Shown: positions 17,148 through 25,512 of the stretch, one piece after another
Numbering within the stretch: the first letter of the stretch is position 1
Layout: each line of letters starts with the position of its first letter
Assembly (NCBI RefSeq): GCF_000761215.1
Contig: NZ_CP009438.1
Span: 558,001 to 622,000, forward strand
DNA from: Streptomyces glaucescens
GTDB taxonomy: Bacteria; Actinomycetota; Actinomycetes; Streptomycetales; Streptomycetaceae
Length of the DNA: 64,000 bases
Reading direction: 5' to 3'
Position numbers and translations under genes: made by a program
The notes under the pieces: generated by a model
Database searches by the model: none
What the model was told of the DNA's origin: nothing
The model's input: only the letters and a program-made list of their open reading frames with translations

Positions 17148-18320
17148 GTGACCGAAGAGAAGACCACGTCGCCGTCTCCTAACCGTTCCCGTCCCCGTGC
17201 CCGCCCGATCACGCTGATGTCCCTGGGGCATGCCTGCGTCGACGTGTACCAGGGCGCGGTCGCCGCGCTGGTGCCGTACTTCGTCGCCGAGCGCGCCTAC
17301 ACCTACGCCGCCGCCTCGGGCGTCGTGCTGGCCGCCTCCCTGCTCTCCTCGGTGGTGCAGCCGCTGTTCGGCGTGCTCACCGACCGGCGGGAGCTGCCGT
17401 GGCTGCTGCCGCTCGCCGCGCTGGCCGGCGGCGCCGGAGTGGCGCTGAGCGGGCTCGGCGGCTCCTACGCCCTCACCCTCGCGGCGGTCGCGCTGTCGGG
17501 GGTGGGGATCGCCGCGTACCACCCGGAGGCGGCGCGTGTGGCGCGGCTCGCGGCGGGCGGCAGTCATACGGCCATGGGCTGGTTCTCCCTCGGCGGCAAC
17601 GTCGGTTTCGCGCTCGCCCCGCTGCTGGTGTGGGCGGTCGTCGCCGGGGGTGGTCTGGGCGCCTCTCCCCTGCTGGCGGTGCCCGCGCTGGCGGGGGCGG
17701 TGCTGTGCGCGGCGGCGGTCCGCGCCGTGGGCCCCCGCAGCGGGCGGGCCGCGGCGGGGCGGACGGACGGCGGGCGCGACGACTGGCCGTCGTTCCTGCG
17801 GCTGTCGGGCGCGGTGGTGTGCCGCTCGATCGTGTTCCTGGGGCTGAGCACCTTCGTGGCGCTGTACGTCCGCGAGCGCACCGGCGGCGGGGCGGCCGCG
17901 GGCACGGCGGCGCTGTTCGTGCTGTACGCCGGGGGCGCGGTGGGCACCGTGGCGGGGGCGCGGCTGGCCGAGCGGTACGGGCGGCTGGCCGTGGTGCGGC
18001 GCTCGTACGCGCTGACCGTGCTCGCCGTGGCGGGGGTGGTGCTGGTGCCCGGCCCCGCGGTGTACGGGTTCGTCGCACTGGCCTCGGCCGGGCTGTACGT
18101 GCCGTTCGCGCTGCACATCACCCTGGGCCAGGACTATCTGCCGGGCCGCGTGGGCACCGCGAGCGGGGTCACGCTGGGGCTGACCGTGAGCGTCGGGGGC
18201 CTGGCGGCGCCGGTGCTGGGCGCGCTCGCCGACGCCACCTCGCTGCGGACCGCCCTGGTCCCGCTCGTCGTCCTGCCCGCGGTGGGGGTGGTGCTGCTGC
18301 GGGGACTGGCCGAGCCCTGA
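17148..18320 (+). CDS. MFS transporter, fosmidomycin-resistance (Fsr)-like
   Basis: The 390-residue protein has about 12 transmembrane helices and the MFS loop FGVLTDRRELPW between helices 2 and 3. LGHACVDVYQGAVAALVPY at the start and AYHPEAAR are typical of the Fsr branch, which exports small drugs such as fosmidomycin. The GTG at 17148 was chosen because it starts the conserved part; the open frame further upstream overlaps the AraC gene. Divergent to an AraC regulator, so likely inducible. The substrate is not known. Confidence 0.88.
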   Translation: MTEEKTTSPSPNRSRPRARPITLMSLGHACVDVYQGAVAALVPYFVAERAYTYAAASGVVLAASLLSSVVQPLFGVLTDRRELPWLLPLAALAGGAGVALSGLGGSYALTLAAVALSGVGIAAYHPEAARVARLAAGGSHTAMGWFSLGGNVGFALAPLLVWAVVAGGGLGASPLLAVPALAGAVLCAAAVRAVGPRSGRAAAGRTDGGRDDWPSFLRLSGAVVCRSIVFLGLSTFVALYVRERTGGGAAAGTAALFVLYAGGAVGTVAGARLAERYGRLAVVRRSYALTVLAVAGVVLVPGPAVYGFVALASAGLYVPFALHITLGQDYLPGRVGTASGVTLGLTVSVGGLAAPVLGALADATSLRTALVPLVVLPAVGVVLLRGLAEP

Positions 18321-18443
18321 CCGCCGGGGACCTGGGCGGGCGCCGCCCACGGTGCGCGGCGCGGGCCGGGCGCGCGGCGCCGTTCAGGCGAAACCGCCGG
18401 GCGACACGCGTGACCGCGCCCCCCGCCGTCGACACCTCAAGCC

Positions 18444-19424
18444 GTGACCCTGCCGCTGATCGCCCCCATGCTCGCCACCCCCGGCACCCTGCCGCCCGCC
18501 GCCCAGGACGCGCGCTGGGCGTACGAGACCAAGCAGGACGGCCAGCGGGCGGTGGTGTACCTCGCCGGGGACGGCGGCGTGGTGCTGCGGGCCCGGTCCG
18601 GGGAGGAGATCACCGGCGCCTACCCCGAGCTGCGGCCCCTCGGCGCCGCCCTCGGCGGCACGCCCGCGATCCTCGACGGCGAGGTGCTGGCGCTGGACGA
18701 ACGGGGCCGTGCCGACTTCCAGCTCCTCCAGTCCCGGATGGGCCTCGCCCACGCCCCCGCCAGGGCGGCCCGCCGGGCGGCCCGGGTCCCGGTCCACCTC
18801 GTGCTGTTCGACGTGCTGCACCTCGCGGGCGCCTCCCTGCTCCGCCGGCCCTACACCGAGCGGCGCGCGCGCCTGCTGGAGCTGGGCCTGGAGGGACCCT
18901 TCTGGTCGACGCCGGGAGCGCTGGTGGGGCACGGCGAGGAGGCGCTGCGGGCGACCCGTGAGCACGGTCTCGAAGGACTGGTCTGCAAGCGGCTGGACTC
19001 GGTGTACGAGCCGGGGGTGCGGTCCCGCGCCTGGATCAAGATCCGCAACATGCGCGGGGAGGACGTCGTCGTGGGCGGCTGGCTGCCCGGCAAGGGCCGG
19101 CTGACCGGGCTGCCGGGCGCCGTACTGGTGGGCCAGCGGGCCGGGGACACGCTGCGCTACGTCGGCAGCGTGGGCACCGGCTGGAGCGAGGCCGAGCGCA
19201 CCGAGCTGGCCGCGCTGCTCGGCGAACTGGCGACCGATGTCTGCCCGTTCCGCCCGGCGCCGGCGGCACCGGGCGCGCACTGGGTGCTGCCCCGGCTGGT
19301 GGGCGAGGTGCGGTACAGCACCCGCACCCGGGCCGGACTGCTCCGCCAGCCGTCGTGGCTGCGGCTGCGGCCGGACCTCACGCCCGAGGAGTCGTCGGCC
19401 GACCTGCCGGACGACATGGTCTGA
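18444..19424 (+). CDS. Stand-alone ATP-dependent DNA ligase (LigD ligase-domain type)
   Basis: The 326-residue protein is an adenylating DNA ligase. The active lysine is K30 in ETKQDGQRAV, followed by the EVLALDE, EGLVCKR and AWIKIRN nucleotidyltransferase motifs and a C-terminal OB fold (about 210-310). No polymerase or nuclease domain is fused, unlike full-length LigD of the Ku-dependent end-joining pathway. Streptomycetes often carry several such split ligases. There is no ku gene in the window. The start is the GTG at 18444. Confidence 0.9.
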   Translation: MTLPLIAPMLATPGTLPPAAQDARWAYETKQDGQRAVVYLAGDGGVVLRARSGEEITGAYPELRPLGAALGGTPAILDGEVLALDERGRADFQLLQSRMGLAHAPARAARRAARVPVHLVLFDVLHLAGASLLRRPYTERRARLLELGLEGPFWSTPGALVGHGEEALRATREHGLEGLVCKRLDSVYEPGVRSRAWIKIRNMRGEDVVVGGWLPGKGRLTGLPGAVLVGQRAGDTLRYVGSVGTGWSEAERTELAALLGELATDVCPFRPAPAAPGAHWVLPRLVGEVRYSTRTRAGLLRQPSWLRLRPDLTPEESSADLPDDMV

Positions 19425-19569
19425 CGGTTCGCCACGCACCGTTTCTTGCGCCGCGGTTCACTGCCGGGACATCTGGGGTCCCTTGGCACGGGCGGGATTT
19501 ACCGGGATCCTGAACTCCCTTTCCCCCCACAGCCGTTGGGCTGCGCCCGGATTCCCCGAGGAGGCCGCA

Positions 19570-20346
19570 GTGTCGTCGCAGAAGTCCGTATCGCACCGCC
19601 GGAGATGGTTCACCGCTCTCGCCGGGGCCGCCGCGTTCGTCGTCGCCTTCCCGGCCACCGCCTTCGCCGCCCCGCCGCCCGCCCTGCCCGCGAACGCGGA
19701 GGCGGCCGAGCGCGCCTACCAGCCCGCGTTCGACTACGACACGGACGGCTGCTACCCGACGCCCGCGATCAGCGCGGACGGTACCGTCAACGGCGGGCTC
19801 AGCCCGACCGGCGCGCTCAACGGCAACTGCCGGGACGCCTCCGACCTGGACAACACCAACAGCTACTCCCGCTCCAAGTGCGACAACGGCTGGTGCGCGT
19901 ACCTGTACGGCCTGTACTTCGAGAAGGACCAGGCGCTGCCGGGCACGAGCATCGGCGGGCACCGGCACGACTGGGAGCACGTCGTGGTCTGGGTGCAGAA
20001 CGACCAGGTGCGGTACGTCGCGACGTCCAACCACGGCTCGTTCACGATCACCGCCGCCTCCGCGGTGCGCTTCGACGGCACCCACGCGAAGGTCGTCTAC
20101 CACAAGGACGGCATCGGCACCCACTGCTTCCGCCTGGCGGGCTCGAACGACGAGCCGCCGGAGAACCACGAGCGGACCTGGCAGTACCCGCCGCTGGTCG
20201 GCTGGAACGGCTACCCGGCGGGCGTGCGGGAGAAGTTGTCCGCGTACGACTTCGGCAGCGCCCACTTCGGCCTGAAGGACGGCAGCTTCGCCGGCCACCT
20301 GGCGTCGGCGAAGCCGTCGGGCGTCCCCTTCGACCCGTACGCCTAG
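19570..20346 (+). CDS. Secreted NLP (NPP1 / necrosis- and ethylene-inducing) protein
   Basis: The 258-residue protein has a Sec signal peptide (RRR start, cleavage near AFAA at about residue 33) and the NLP hallmark heptapeptide GHRHDWE at 130-136. It also has the two-cysteine pattern of the family and the YLYGLYFEKD segment before the heptapeptide, matching the immunogenic nlp24 region. NLPs bind plant sphingolipids and can lyse eudicot membranes, but non-toxic members exist. The stop codon TAG is formed at the junction with a MITE-like element (20345-20529), so the original C terminus may have differed. Confidence 0.9.
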   Translation: MSSQKSVSHRRRWFTALAGAAAFVVAFPATAFAAPPPALPANAEAAERAYQPAFDYDTDGCYPTPAISADGTVNGGLSPTGALNGNCRDASDLDNTNSYSRSKCDNGWCAYLYGLYFEKDQALPGTSIGGHRHDWEHVVVWVQNDQVRYVATSNHGSFTITAASAVRFDGTHAKVVYHKDGIGTHCFRLAGSNDEPPENHERTWQYPPLVGWNGYPAGVREKLSAYDFGSAHFGLKDGSFAGHLASAKPSGVPFDPYA

Positions 20347-20529
20347 GGCCTTTCGTTTGGATCAGCCCGGCTTGAGGTCCGGAGCCTCTCGACCGACCCG
20401 AGCGGGGTCTGGTGCGTGCGGCTGCGAGGCGGAGGAGGGAGTCGACGCGGAGCGTCGGCGACCGACGACAACGCCGCAGATGCGCGTGCCAGGCCCCGCG
20501 ACGCCGGGGTGATCCGAACGACAGGCCCT
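20345..20529 (+). mobile_element. MITE-like element, full-length copy
   Basis: The 185-base element has 27-base imperfect terminal inverted repeats (left agggcctttcgtttggat..., right end reading inward agggcctgtcgttcggat...; 3 mismatches). It encodes no transposase. A shorter, internally deleted copy lies at 47129-47214 in the opposite orientation. The ends resemble those of IS5-type elements that are common in Streptomyces, but I cannot name the parent. Flanks are CTA on the left and TTA on the right if the ends are taken as GGGCC, so no clean target duplication is seen. Confidence 0.75.
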
Positions 20530-20638
20530 TAGCCTTGCCGCCCCCGGATGTGGGCCCCGGGGCTTAGGCCCCGGGGCGTGGCGCGGGTCAGCCCCGCGGC
20601 CGATCACACGGCGCCGTCGCTGCCGTAGCGTCCGGCGC

Positions 20639-21655
20639 ATGACCACGAGCGACACGAGCGGACGGCTCGACGAGGCTTTCGAACGGCTGCACACCACCGG
20701 TCCGGAGTTCCGGGGCTGGCTCAGCAACCACGCTCCCATGGTGGTCGAGTCGCTGGCCGCGCACGGACGGGCGGGGGCCGTGCACCGCTGGCTGGACCTG
20801 TACGACGACCGGCTGGAGGAGTTCCCGGCCCGGACCGAGCGGGTCACCGACGCCAACTGGGCGCGGGCGCTGGGCGATCCGCGGCGGGCGGCCGACTGGG
20901 TCGACCACTTCACCCGCGCCGTCGCCGAGCGCCCGTGGCGCGCCGTGCTCGCCGAGTGGTGGCCGCGCCTGCTGCCCGGGCTGTACGCCGGCGCGACCCA
21001 CCCGGTCATCCGCGTCGGCCACGCCGTGCGCGCCCTGCGGGACCGGGAGAACGAGCCGCGGCGCACCGAACTCGCCCACGCCCTCGGCTACTGGGCGGCC
21101 CGTCACCTTCCCGTCGCAGGCATCGAGCCGCTGCCGGGCGCGCCGAGCGCCGCCGGCAGCCTGGACGCCGTGCCCCCGGTCGAGTCCGCGCAGGGCGGTT
21201 ACCTCGCGCGGCTGGCCGCCGTACGGCGCCTGCCCGTGTGGGCGGACGACGTGACCGGCCCGGAGGCCGCACGCGAGCGGCTGACCGAACTCGTCCGGGC
21301 CGCCACCCACCGCTACGCCACCCACGGCCACGGCGACCCGACGATGCTCGTGCACGCGGCCACCGCCCCCAACGCGGTGCTGCGCACCCTGGACGCCCTC
21401 CCCCGCGAGCTGTGGGTGCCGAGTCTGCACGCCGCCTGGACGGCCTCCGCGGCGGTCACCGCGATGTACGCCCCGGACGAGCCGGCCGAGCGGGTCCCGC
21501 CCGCCCGGCTGACCGCCGGAGAGCTGGTCGAAGAGGCCCTGGCACACGGCGACGAGCACGTCATCAAGTTCGCCGACACCGCGCTCGACGTCGGCGACGA
21601 GGTGGCGCTCGCCGCCGCCCGGCGCGCGGTGGAACTGAGCGAACCGCTGGTCTGA
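20639..21655 (+). CDS. Questin oxidase-like family protein
   Basis: The 338-residue protein resembles the questin oxidase family (formerly DUF4243): FRGWLSNHAPMVVESLAAHG at the start, a mid-protein LPGLYAGATHPVIRVGHAVR, and a late histidine-rich EALAHGDEHVIKFAD. Relatives are Baeyer-Villiger-like, cofactor-poor oxygenases of polyketide metabolism, but there is no polyketide cluster here, so the substrate is unknown. The ATG is 8 bases after TAGCGT (20626-20631), suggesting a leaderless transcript starting just past the MITE. Confidence 0.82.
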   Translation: MTTSDTSGRLDEAFERLHTTGPEFRGWLSNHAPMVVESLAAHGRAGAVHRWLDLYDDRLEEFPARTERVTDANWARALGDPRRAADWVDHFTRAVAERPWRAVLAEWWPRLLPGLYAGATHPVIRVGHAVRALRDRENEPRRTELAHALGYWAARHLPVAGIEPLPGAPSAAGSLDAVPPVESAQGGYLARLAAVRRLPVWADDVTGPEAARERLTELVRAATHRYATHGHGDPTMLVHAATAPNAVLRTLDALPRELWVPSLHAAWTASAAVTAMYAPDEPAERVPPARLTAGELVEEALAHGDEHVIKFADTALDVGDEVALAAARRAVELSEPLV

Positions 21656-21683
21656 GCCCGCCGGGTCAGCCGATGATGGCCGG

Positions 21684-22202
21684 ATGGATCATGACGACAG
21701 GCTGCCTGCGGCGGTCGGCGCGGCCGCGCTGCTCGCCCTGGCCGACGGCCACCACGCCCGCACCGTCCGCCCGGCCGGCACCCGTGAGGCGGCCGGCCAC
21801 CTGGTGAAGACGTACGCCCTCCAGGCACCGGGCCGCACGGTCGCCGAGCCGGACGTCGAGGCCGCGCTGCGGCTCGCCGGGGCCCACCTGGCGCTCGGCG
21901 GGCAGCGCGGCTCGCTCGGCCTGTCCGTGCTGATCGTGCACGCGGGCGGCGACGGCGACTACGTGCTGGTGCACACCTGGATCGAGGGGCACATGGCGGA
22001 CCTCGCCGTCTTCACCGGCCCGGCCGGGCGGCCCGGACTGCTGCGGCCGGGGCGGACCGGGCTCGCGCCCTGTGTGTGGGAGGCGGCCGTGCTGGCGCAC
22101 GAGCGGGAGGCGTTCTCCCGGCACGTCCTGGACGGCACCGGCCCGTTGTCCGGCCGGATCGCCGCCTGGAGCGCGGACACCGCCGAAGGGACGGTGCGCT
22201 GA
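21684..22202 (+). CDS. Conserved hypothetical protein
   Basis: The 172-residue protein has no signal peptide or membrane segment. Hydrophobic beta-like strands ([20 protein letters not shown]) alternate with Ala-rich helices. I do not recognise a family. It lies 28 bases after the questin-oxidase-like gene on the same strand and may share its transcript. Confidence 0.7.
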   Translation: MDHDDRLPAAVGAAALLALADGHHARTVRPAGTREAAGHLVKTYALQAPGRTVAEPDVEAALRLAGAHLALGGQRGSLGLSVLIVHAGGDGDYVLVHTWIEGHMADLAVFTGPAGRPGLLRPGRTGLAPCVWEAAVLAHEREAFSRHVLDGTGPLSGRIAAWSADTAEGTVR

Positions 22203-22275
22203 GCGGCCCGCCCGGCGCGCCGCCGGGCCGGTGCCCCGTCGAGGCGGGTGCGGCCGAGGGGCTATCGTGTCCGCC

Positions 22276-23211
22276 ATGTCCGTTCCGGAGCTGATCCGTA
22301 TCGTCTCGCGTGACTCGCCCATGGCCCTGGCCCAAGTGGAGCGGGTGCGCGCCGAGTTGGCCGCCCTGCATCCCGGTGTGCGCACCGAGGTGGTGCCCGT
22401 GAGGACGACGGGCGACAAGTGGCTGGGGGACCTGTCCCTGGTCGAGGGCAAGGGCGCCTTCACCAAGGAGGTCGACGCCGCGCTGCTGGCCGGCGCGGCC
22501 GATCTCGCGGTGCACTGCGTCAAGGACGTGCCCGCCGACCGGCCGCTGCCGGCGGGCACGGTGTTCGCGGCGTTCCTCGAGCGCGACGACATCCGTGACG
22601 CGCTGGTGCACCCCGGTGGCCTCACCCTCGACGAGCTGCCGGCGGGCACCCGCATCGGCACCTCCTCGGTGCGCCGGATCGCCCAGCTGGCCGCCACCCA
22701 CCCGCACCTGGAGTGCGTGCCGTTCCGCGGGAACGCCAACCGGCGGCTGGAGAAGCTGGCGGCGGGCGAGGCGGACGCCCTGCTGCTCGCGGTGTCCGGT
22801 CTCGAGCGCATCGGCCGCCGGGACGTCATCAGCGAGGTGCTGTCCCCGGAGACGATGATGCCGCCCATCGGCGCGGGCATCCTCGCCCTGCAGTGCCGCG
22901 AGGACGACACCGCCCTGATCGACGCGGTCAGCGCGCTCGGCGATCCGGCGACGCACCGGGAGGCGACCGCGGAGCGGATGTTCCTGCACGTCCTGCAGGG
23001 CCACTGCAACAGCCCGATCGCCGGCTACGCCCGGGTGGACCGGGGCGGCGAACTGTCCCTGCGGGCGTGTGTGTTCACCCCGGACGGCAAGACCCGGCTG
23101 AACGCCCACGAGTGGGCCGGCCGGCTGGACGCCGCGACCCTCGGCACCTCGGTGGCGGTGGCGCTGCTGCGGCAGGGCGCCCGGGAGATCATCGACGGCA
23201 TCCCGCACTGA
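22276..23211 (+). CDS. hemC: Hydroxymethylbilane synthase (porphobilinogen deaminase), solitary copy
   Basis: The 311-residue protein polymerises four porphobilinogen units in tetrapyrrole synthesis. The dipyrromethane-bearing cysteine is C244 in [11 protein letters not shown] (E. coli C242). [32 protein letters not shown] and [10 protein letters not shown] are the other family blocks. The N-terminal GTRxSxLA block reads [11 protein letters not shown] and VHS(M/L)KD reads VHCVKD, so it is divergent from housekeeping HemC. No other heme gene is nearby. The ATG is 8 bases from TATCGT (22263-22268), suggesting a leaderless mRNA. Confidence 0.9.
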   Translation: MSVPELIRIVSRDSPMALAQVERVRAELAALHPGVRTEVVPVRTTGDKWLGDLSLVEGKGAFTKEVDAALLAGAADLAVHCVKDVPADRPLPAGTVFAAFLERDDIRDALVHPGGLTLDELPAGTRIGTSSVRRIAQLAATHPHLECVPFRGNANRRLEKLAAGEADALLLAVSGLERIGRRDVISEVLSPETMMPPIGAGILALQCREDDTALIDAVSALGDPATHREATAERMFLHVLQGHCNSPIAGYARVDRGGELSLRACVFTPDGKTRLNAHEWAGRLDAATLGTSVAVALLRQGAREIIDGIPH

Positions 23212-23227
23212 CCGGCGGGCGGGCGCG

Positions 23228-23749
23228 TCAGGCGGTGCCTTCCTCCGCCTGGTCGCGCAGGAAGTTGCTCACCTGGTGGGCGAGGCTGTCCCGGCCGGCC
23301 GGGGGGTGCGCGCACGCCGTTCCCTCGGGCAGGCCGACGCCGCCCGCCCACATCCGGCGGTCGGTCCACTCGTCGTCCACCCGCAACTGGACCTGCACGT
23401 CGACCTGGCCGAGCGCGCTCTCGGGGCCGGCGGCGTAGAGCACGGCGGTGATCCGGCGCAGCGGGTAGATGTCGTAGCCCTCGATGAACTGCGAGTTGCG
23501 CCAGTCCATGAAGGCGCTCTCCCCGTCGGGGCCGATCCGCACGTCGATCTGGCCGTCCTCGAGGTGGACGCCGAAGCGTCCGGCGCCGCGGTTCTCGATC
23601 GCGACGCGGAGGCGGAAGTAGGTCAGCCCGTCGGCCGCGTCGTCCCGTCCGCGGGGCGGCTCGGCCCGCTCCAGACGGTGGACGCGCAGACGCAGACCGG
23701 CGTGCTCGTCGTACTCGTGCCAGTCCCCGACCACGTTCGGTTCGTACAC
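23228..23749 (-). CDS. Conserved hypothetical beta-rich protein
   Basis: The 173-residue protein is acidic, soluble and strand-rich: GLRLRVHRLERA, TYFRLRVAIENRG, VDVQVQLRVDDEWTDRRMW. This pattern is like an immunoglobulin-fold or C2-like domain, but I cannot name the family. A good housekeeping promoter (TTGACA-N18-TAGGAA) lies 30-60 bases upstream. It is divergent from the sigma factor gene. Confidence 0.75.
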   Translation of the reverse strand: MYEPNVVGDWHEYDEHAGLRLRVHRLERAEPPRGRDDAADGLTYFRLRVAIENRGAGRFGVHLEDGQIDVRIGPDGESAFMDWRNSQFIEGYDIYPLRRITAVLYAAGPESALGQVDVQVQLRVDDEWTDRRMWAGGVGLPEGTACAHPPAGRDSLAHQVSNFLRDQAEEGTA

Positions 23750-23778
23750 ACTCCACCTCTCGACCTCTCAAGAGGTGC

Positions 23779-23808
23779 TTCCTATCCGCGGCCCGAGCGC
23801 ACTGTCAA
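23779..23808 (-). promoter_or_regulatory. HrdB-type promoter for the hypothetical protein gene
   Basis: On the minus strand TTGACA (23808-23803) and TAGGAA (23784-23779) are 18 bases apart. Just downstream, at the expected transcript start, lies the inverted repeat ACCTCT-CA-AGAGGT (23763-23776), a possible operator. Confidence 0.6.
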
Positions 23809-23996
23809 ATGAGCCGAATGGGCGGTTGCCGGTGTTCTCCGGGGCTTGATCGCTGATCAAGGCGTGGGCAGGAGGAATCCGCCGGGGCCCGGACGGGCGG
23901 GGTGCGCGGGCGTGCCGCACATCACGTTGCGGGGTCCGGCCGGTGATCGTCGCGGCCCGCGGTCCCGGCGGGGGCGGCAGGGAAGGCGACCGGGGC

Positions 23997-24022
23997 GTTT
24001 CGTCCGGTTTTGTCCGGGGAAT
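23997..24022 (+). promoter_or_regulatory. Sigma-B-like promoter for the sigma factor gene
   Basis: GTTT (23997-24000), 16 bases and GGGAAT (24017-24022) differ from the sigma-B consensus GNNT-N14-16-GGGTAC/T at one -10 core position (A for T). Autoregulation by this or the second SigB-type factor is inferred. The predicted transcript starts a few bases before the AGGAGG site at 24044. Confidence 0.45.
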
Positions 24023-24056
24023 GAGTGAGGATGTGCTTCGGACAGGAGGCACGTCC

Positions 24057-24959
24057 GTGGGAGCCCGCGCGCAGGGGACCCCGGCGTCCCGTATGCCAGA
24101 GCCCGAGCACACGCCTCCCACGGTGTCCGCCCATCCGGCACCCCGTGAGGGAGGCACGCGCACGATGCGTACGGCCGGCAGAACGAAGCAGCATCCGCAC
24201 GACGACGCCCCGGACACCACGGAAGCGTTCGAACGACTCCAGAAGCTGCCCGAGGGCAGCCCGGAGCGCCGGGCCCTGAGGGACGAACTGGTCCGGCTCT
24301 GGCTTCCCATGGCGGAGAGGATCGCCGTCCGGTTCCGCGGCCGGGGGGAGGCCCTGGAGGACCTGTACCAGGTGGCGGCCCTCGGACTGGTGAAGGCCGT
24401 CGACCACTACGACCCCTCCCGCGGCCGGGCCTTCGAGGCGTATGCCGTGCCGACCGTCACCGGCGAGATCAAGCGGCACTTCCGCGATCACATGTGGACC
24501 CTCCACGTGCCCCGGCGCGTCCAGGACCTGCGCAACCGGGTCCGCAAGGCCGCCAAGGAGCTGGCCCAGACCACGCCGGGCCGCGCGCCGACGGTCGCCG
24601 AGATCGCCGCGCACGCCCAGCTCAGCGAGGCCGAGGTGGCCACCGGCATGGAGGCCCTGGAGTGCTTCTCCGCCCTCTCCCTGGAGGCCGAGATGCCCGG
24701 CACCGACGGGTACGCCCTCGGGGACGCGATAGGCGGCCCCGACCCCCGCTTCGACACCGTCGTGGACCGGGTGGCCGTCCGTCCGTGCCTGGAGGCCCTG
24801 CCCGAGCGCGAGCGCACCATCCTCTACCTGCGGTTCTTCTGCGGCATGACGCAGAGCACCATCGCGGAGCAGCTGGGCATCTCCCAGATGCACGTCTCCC
24901 GCCTGCTGAGCGCCTGCTTCGCCCGCCTGCGGGAGGAACTGCTCTCGGAGATGCGCTAG
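24057..24959 (+). CDS. SigB/SigF-type RNA polymerase sigma factor
   Basis: The protein has sigma-70 regions 2 (LYQVAALGLVKAVDHYDP), 3 (PTVAEIAAHAQLSEAEV) and 4 (TQSTIAEQLGISQMHVSRLL) of the sporulation/general-stress SigB/SigF branch. EIKRHFRDHMWTLHVPRR is diagnostic. The GTG at 24057 (300 residues) follows a perfect AGGAGG by 7 bases. An in-frame ATG at 24165 (264 residues) also has GAGGGAGG, so two starts are possible. The sequence PHDDAP before the core is shared with the second sigma factor at 42772-43662. Activity is probably held by an RsbW-like anti-sigma factor; several lie in this window. Confidence 0.92.
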   Translation: MGARAQGTPASRMPEPEHTPPTVSAHPAPREGGTRTMRTAGRTKQHPHDDAPDTTEAFERLQKLPEGSPERRALRDELVRLWLPMAERIAVRFRGRGEALEDLYQVAALGLVKAVDHYDPSRGRAFEAYAVPTVTGEIKRHFRDHMWTLHVPRRVQDLRNRVRKAAKELAQTTPGRAPTVAEIAAHAQLSEAEVATGMEALECFSALSLEAEMPGTDGYALGDAIGGPDPRFDTVVDRVAVRPCLEALPERERTILYLRFFCGMTQSTIAEQLGISQMHVSRLLSACFARLREELLSEMR

Positions 24960-25045
24960 GCGGCGCGCCGCCGGACGTGTGCCGGGACCTGTGCCGCCGG
25001 GCCCGCCCCGAGGGGCGGGCCCGGCGGCGTCACGCGCTCGTGCGC

Positions 25046-25384
25046 TCAGGGGCCATTGCGCGGTGCCCCCGGGATCTGGGTCGGGCCGTGGCGGTCGAGG
25101 GCGTCCTCCAGTTCCGCCCGGATCTCCGGGGGCATCTCGCCGCGGCGGCCCCAGATCAGGATCAGCTCCGCGACGTTGCGCAGCTTGACGTTGGTGTGCT
25201 GGGAGACCTCCTTCAGCACCTGCCAGCCCTCGTCCGGGGCGACCCGGCCCAGGGCGACGATCATCCCGATCGCCTGGTCCACCACGGCGTGGGAGGACAC
25301 GGCCTCCTTCAGCTGGGCCACTTCCTGCTGGAGAGCGAAGATCCGGTCCGTCTCGTCGGCCGGTTCGCGCGGGGTGCTTGCCAC
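25046..25384 (-). CDS. ANTAR-domain protein
   Basis: The 112-residue product starts with a short coiled-coil-like segment (IFALQQEVAQLKEAV) and carries an ANTAR RNA-binding domain: VVDQAIGMIVALGRVAPDEGWQVLKEVSQHTNVKLRNVAELI. ANTAR proteins usually bind paired hairpins and prevent transcription termination. There is no GAF or receiver domain, so signal input is not visible. The GTG at 25384 is about 8 bases after GGGGAGG. A sigma-B-type promoter for the divergent VOC gene overlaps its upstream region. Confidence 0.85.
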   Translation of the reverse strand: MASTPREPADETDRIFALQQEVAQLKEAVSSHAVVDQAIGMIVALGRVAPDEGWQVLKEVSQHTNVKLRNVAELILIWGRRGEMPPEIRAELEDALDRHGPTQIPGAPRNGP

Positions 25385-25404
25385 CCGTCCATCCTCCCCA
25401 CGGG

Positions 25405-25428
25405 GAGTCCTGGCTGCCACCGGGGTAC
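25405..25428 (+). promoter_or_regulatory. Sigma-B-type promoter for the VOC protein gene
   Basis: GAGT (25405-25408), 14 bases, GGGTAC (25423-25428) fits GNNT-N14-16-GGGTAC exactly. It would give an approximately 75-base leader before the ATG at 25513. Confidence 0.5.
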
Positions 25429-25512
25429 TCGGCAGGCGCCAGAGGCGGTTCCGGTCGGACACTGGTGACGGACCGGTGGCCGCCGGCCCCACGAACGCAG
25501 GGAACGACTGCC

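Larger units (their letters stand above)
23750..24056. other. Divergent intergenic region between hypothetical gene and sigma gene
   Basis: These 307 bases hold no gene. Besides the minus-strand promoter, they contain the inverted repeat CTTGATC-GCT-GATCAAG (23845-23861) and, near 23997-24022, the plus-strand sigma-B-like promoter of the sigma gene. Confidence 0.55.

Noticed and set aside
20345..20529. Remnant transposase gene inside the MITE
   Set aside because: No open frame with transposase motifs fits within the 185 bases; only the ends and a short GC-rich middle exist.
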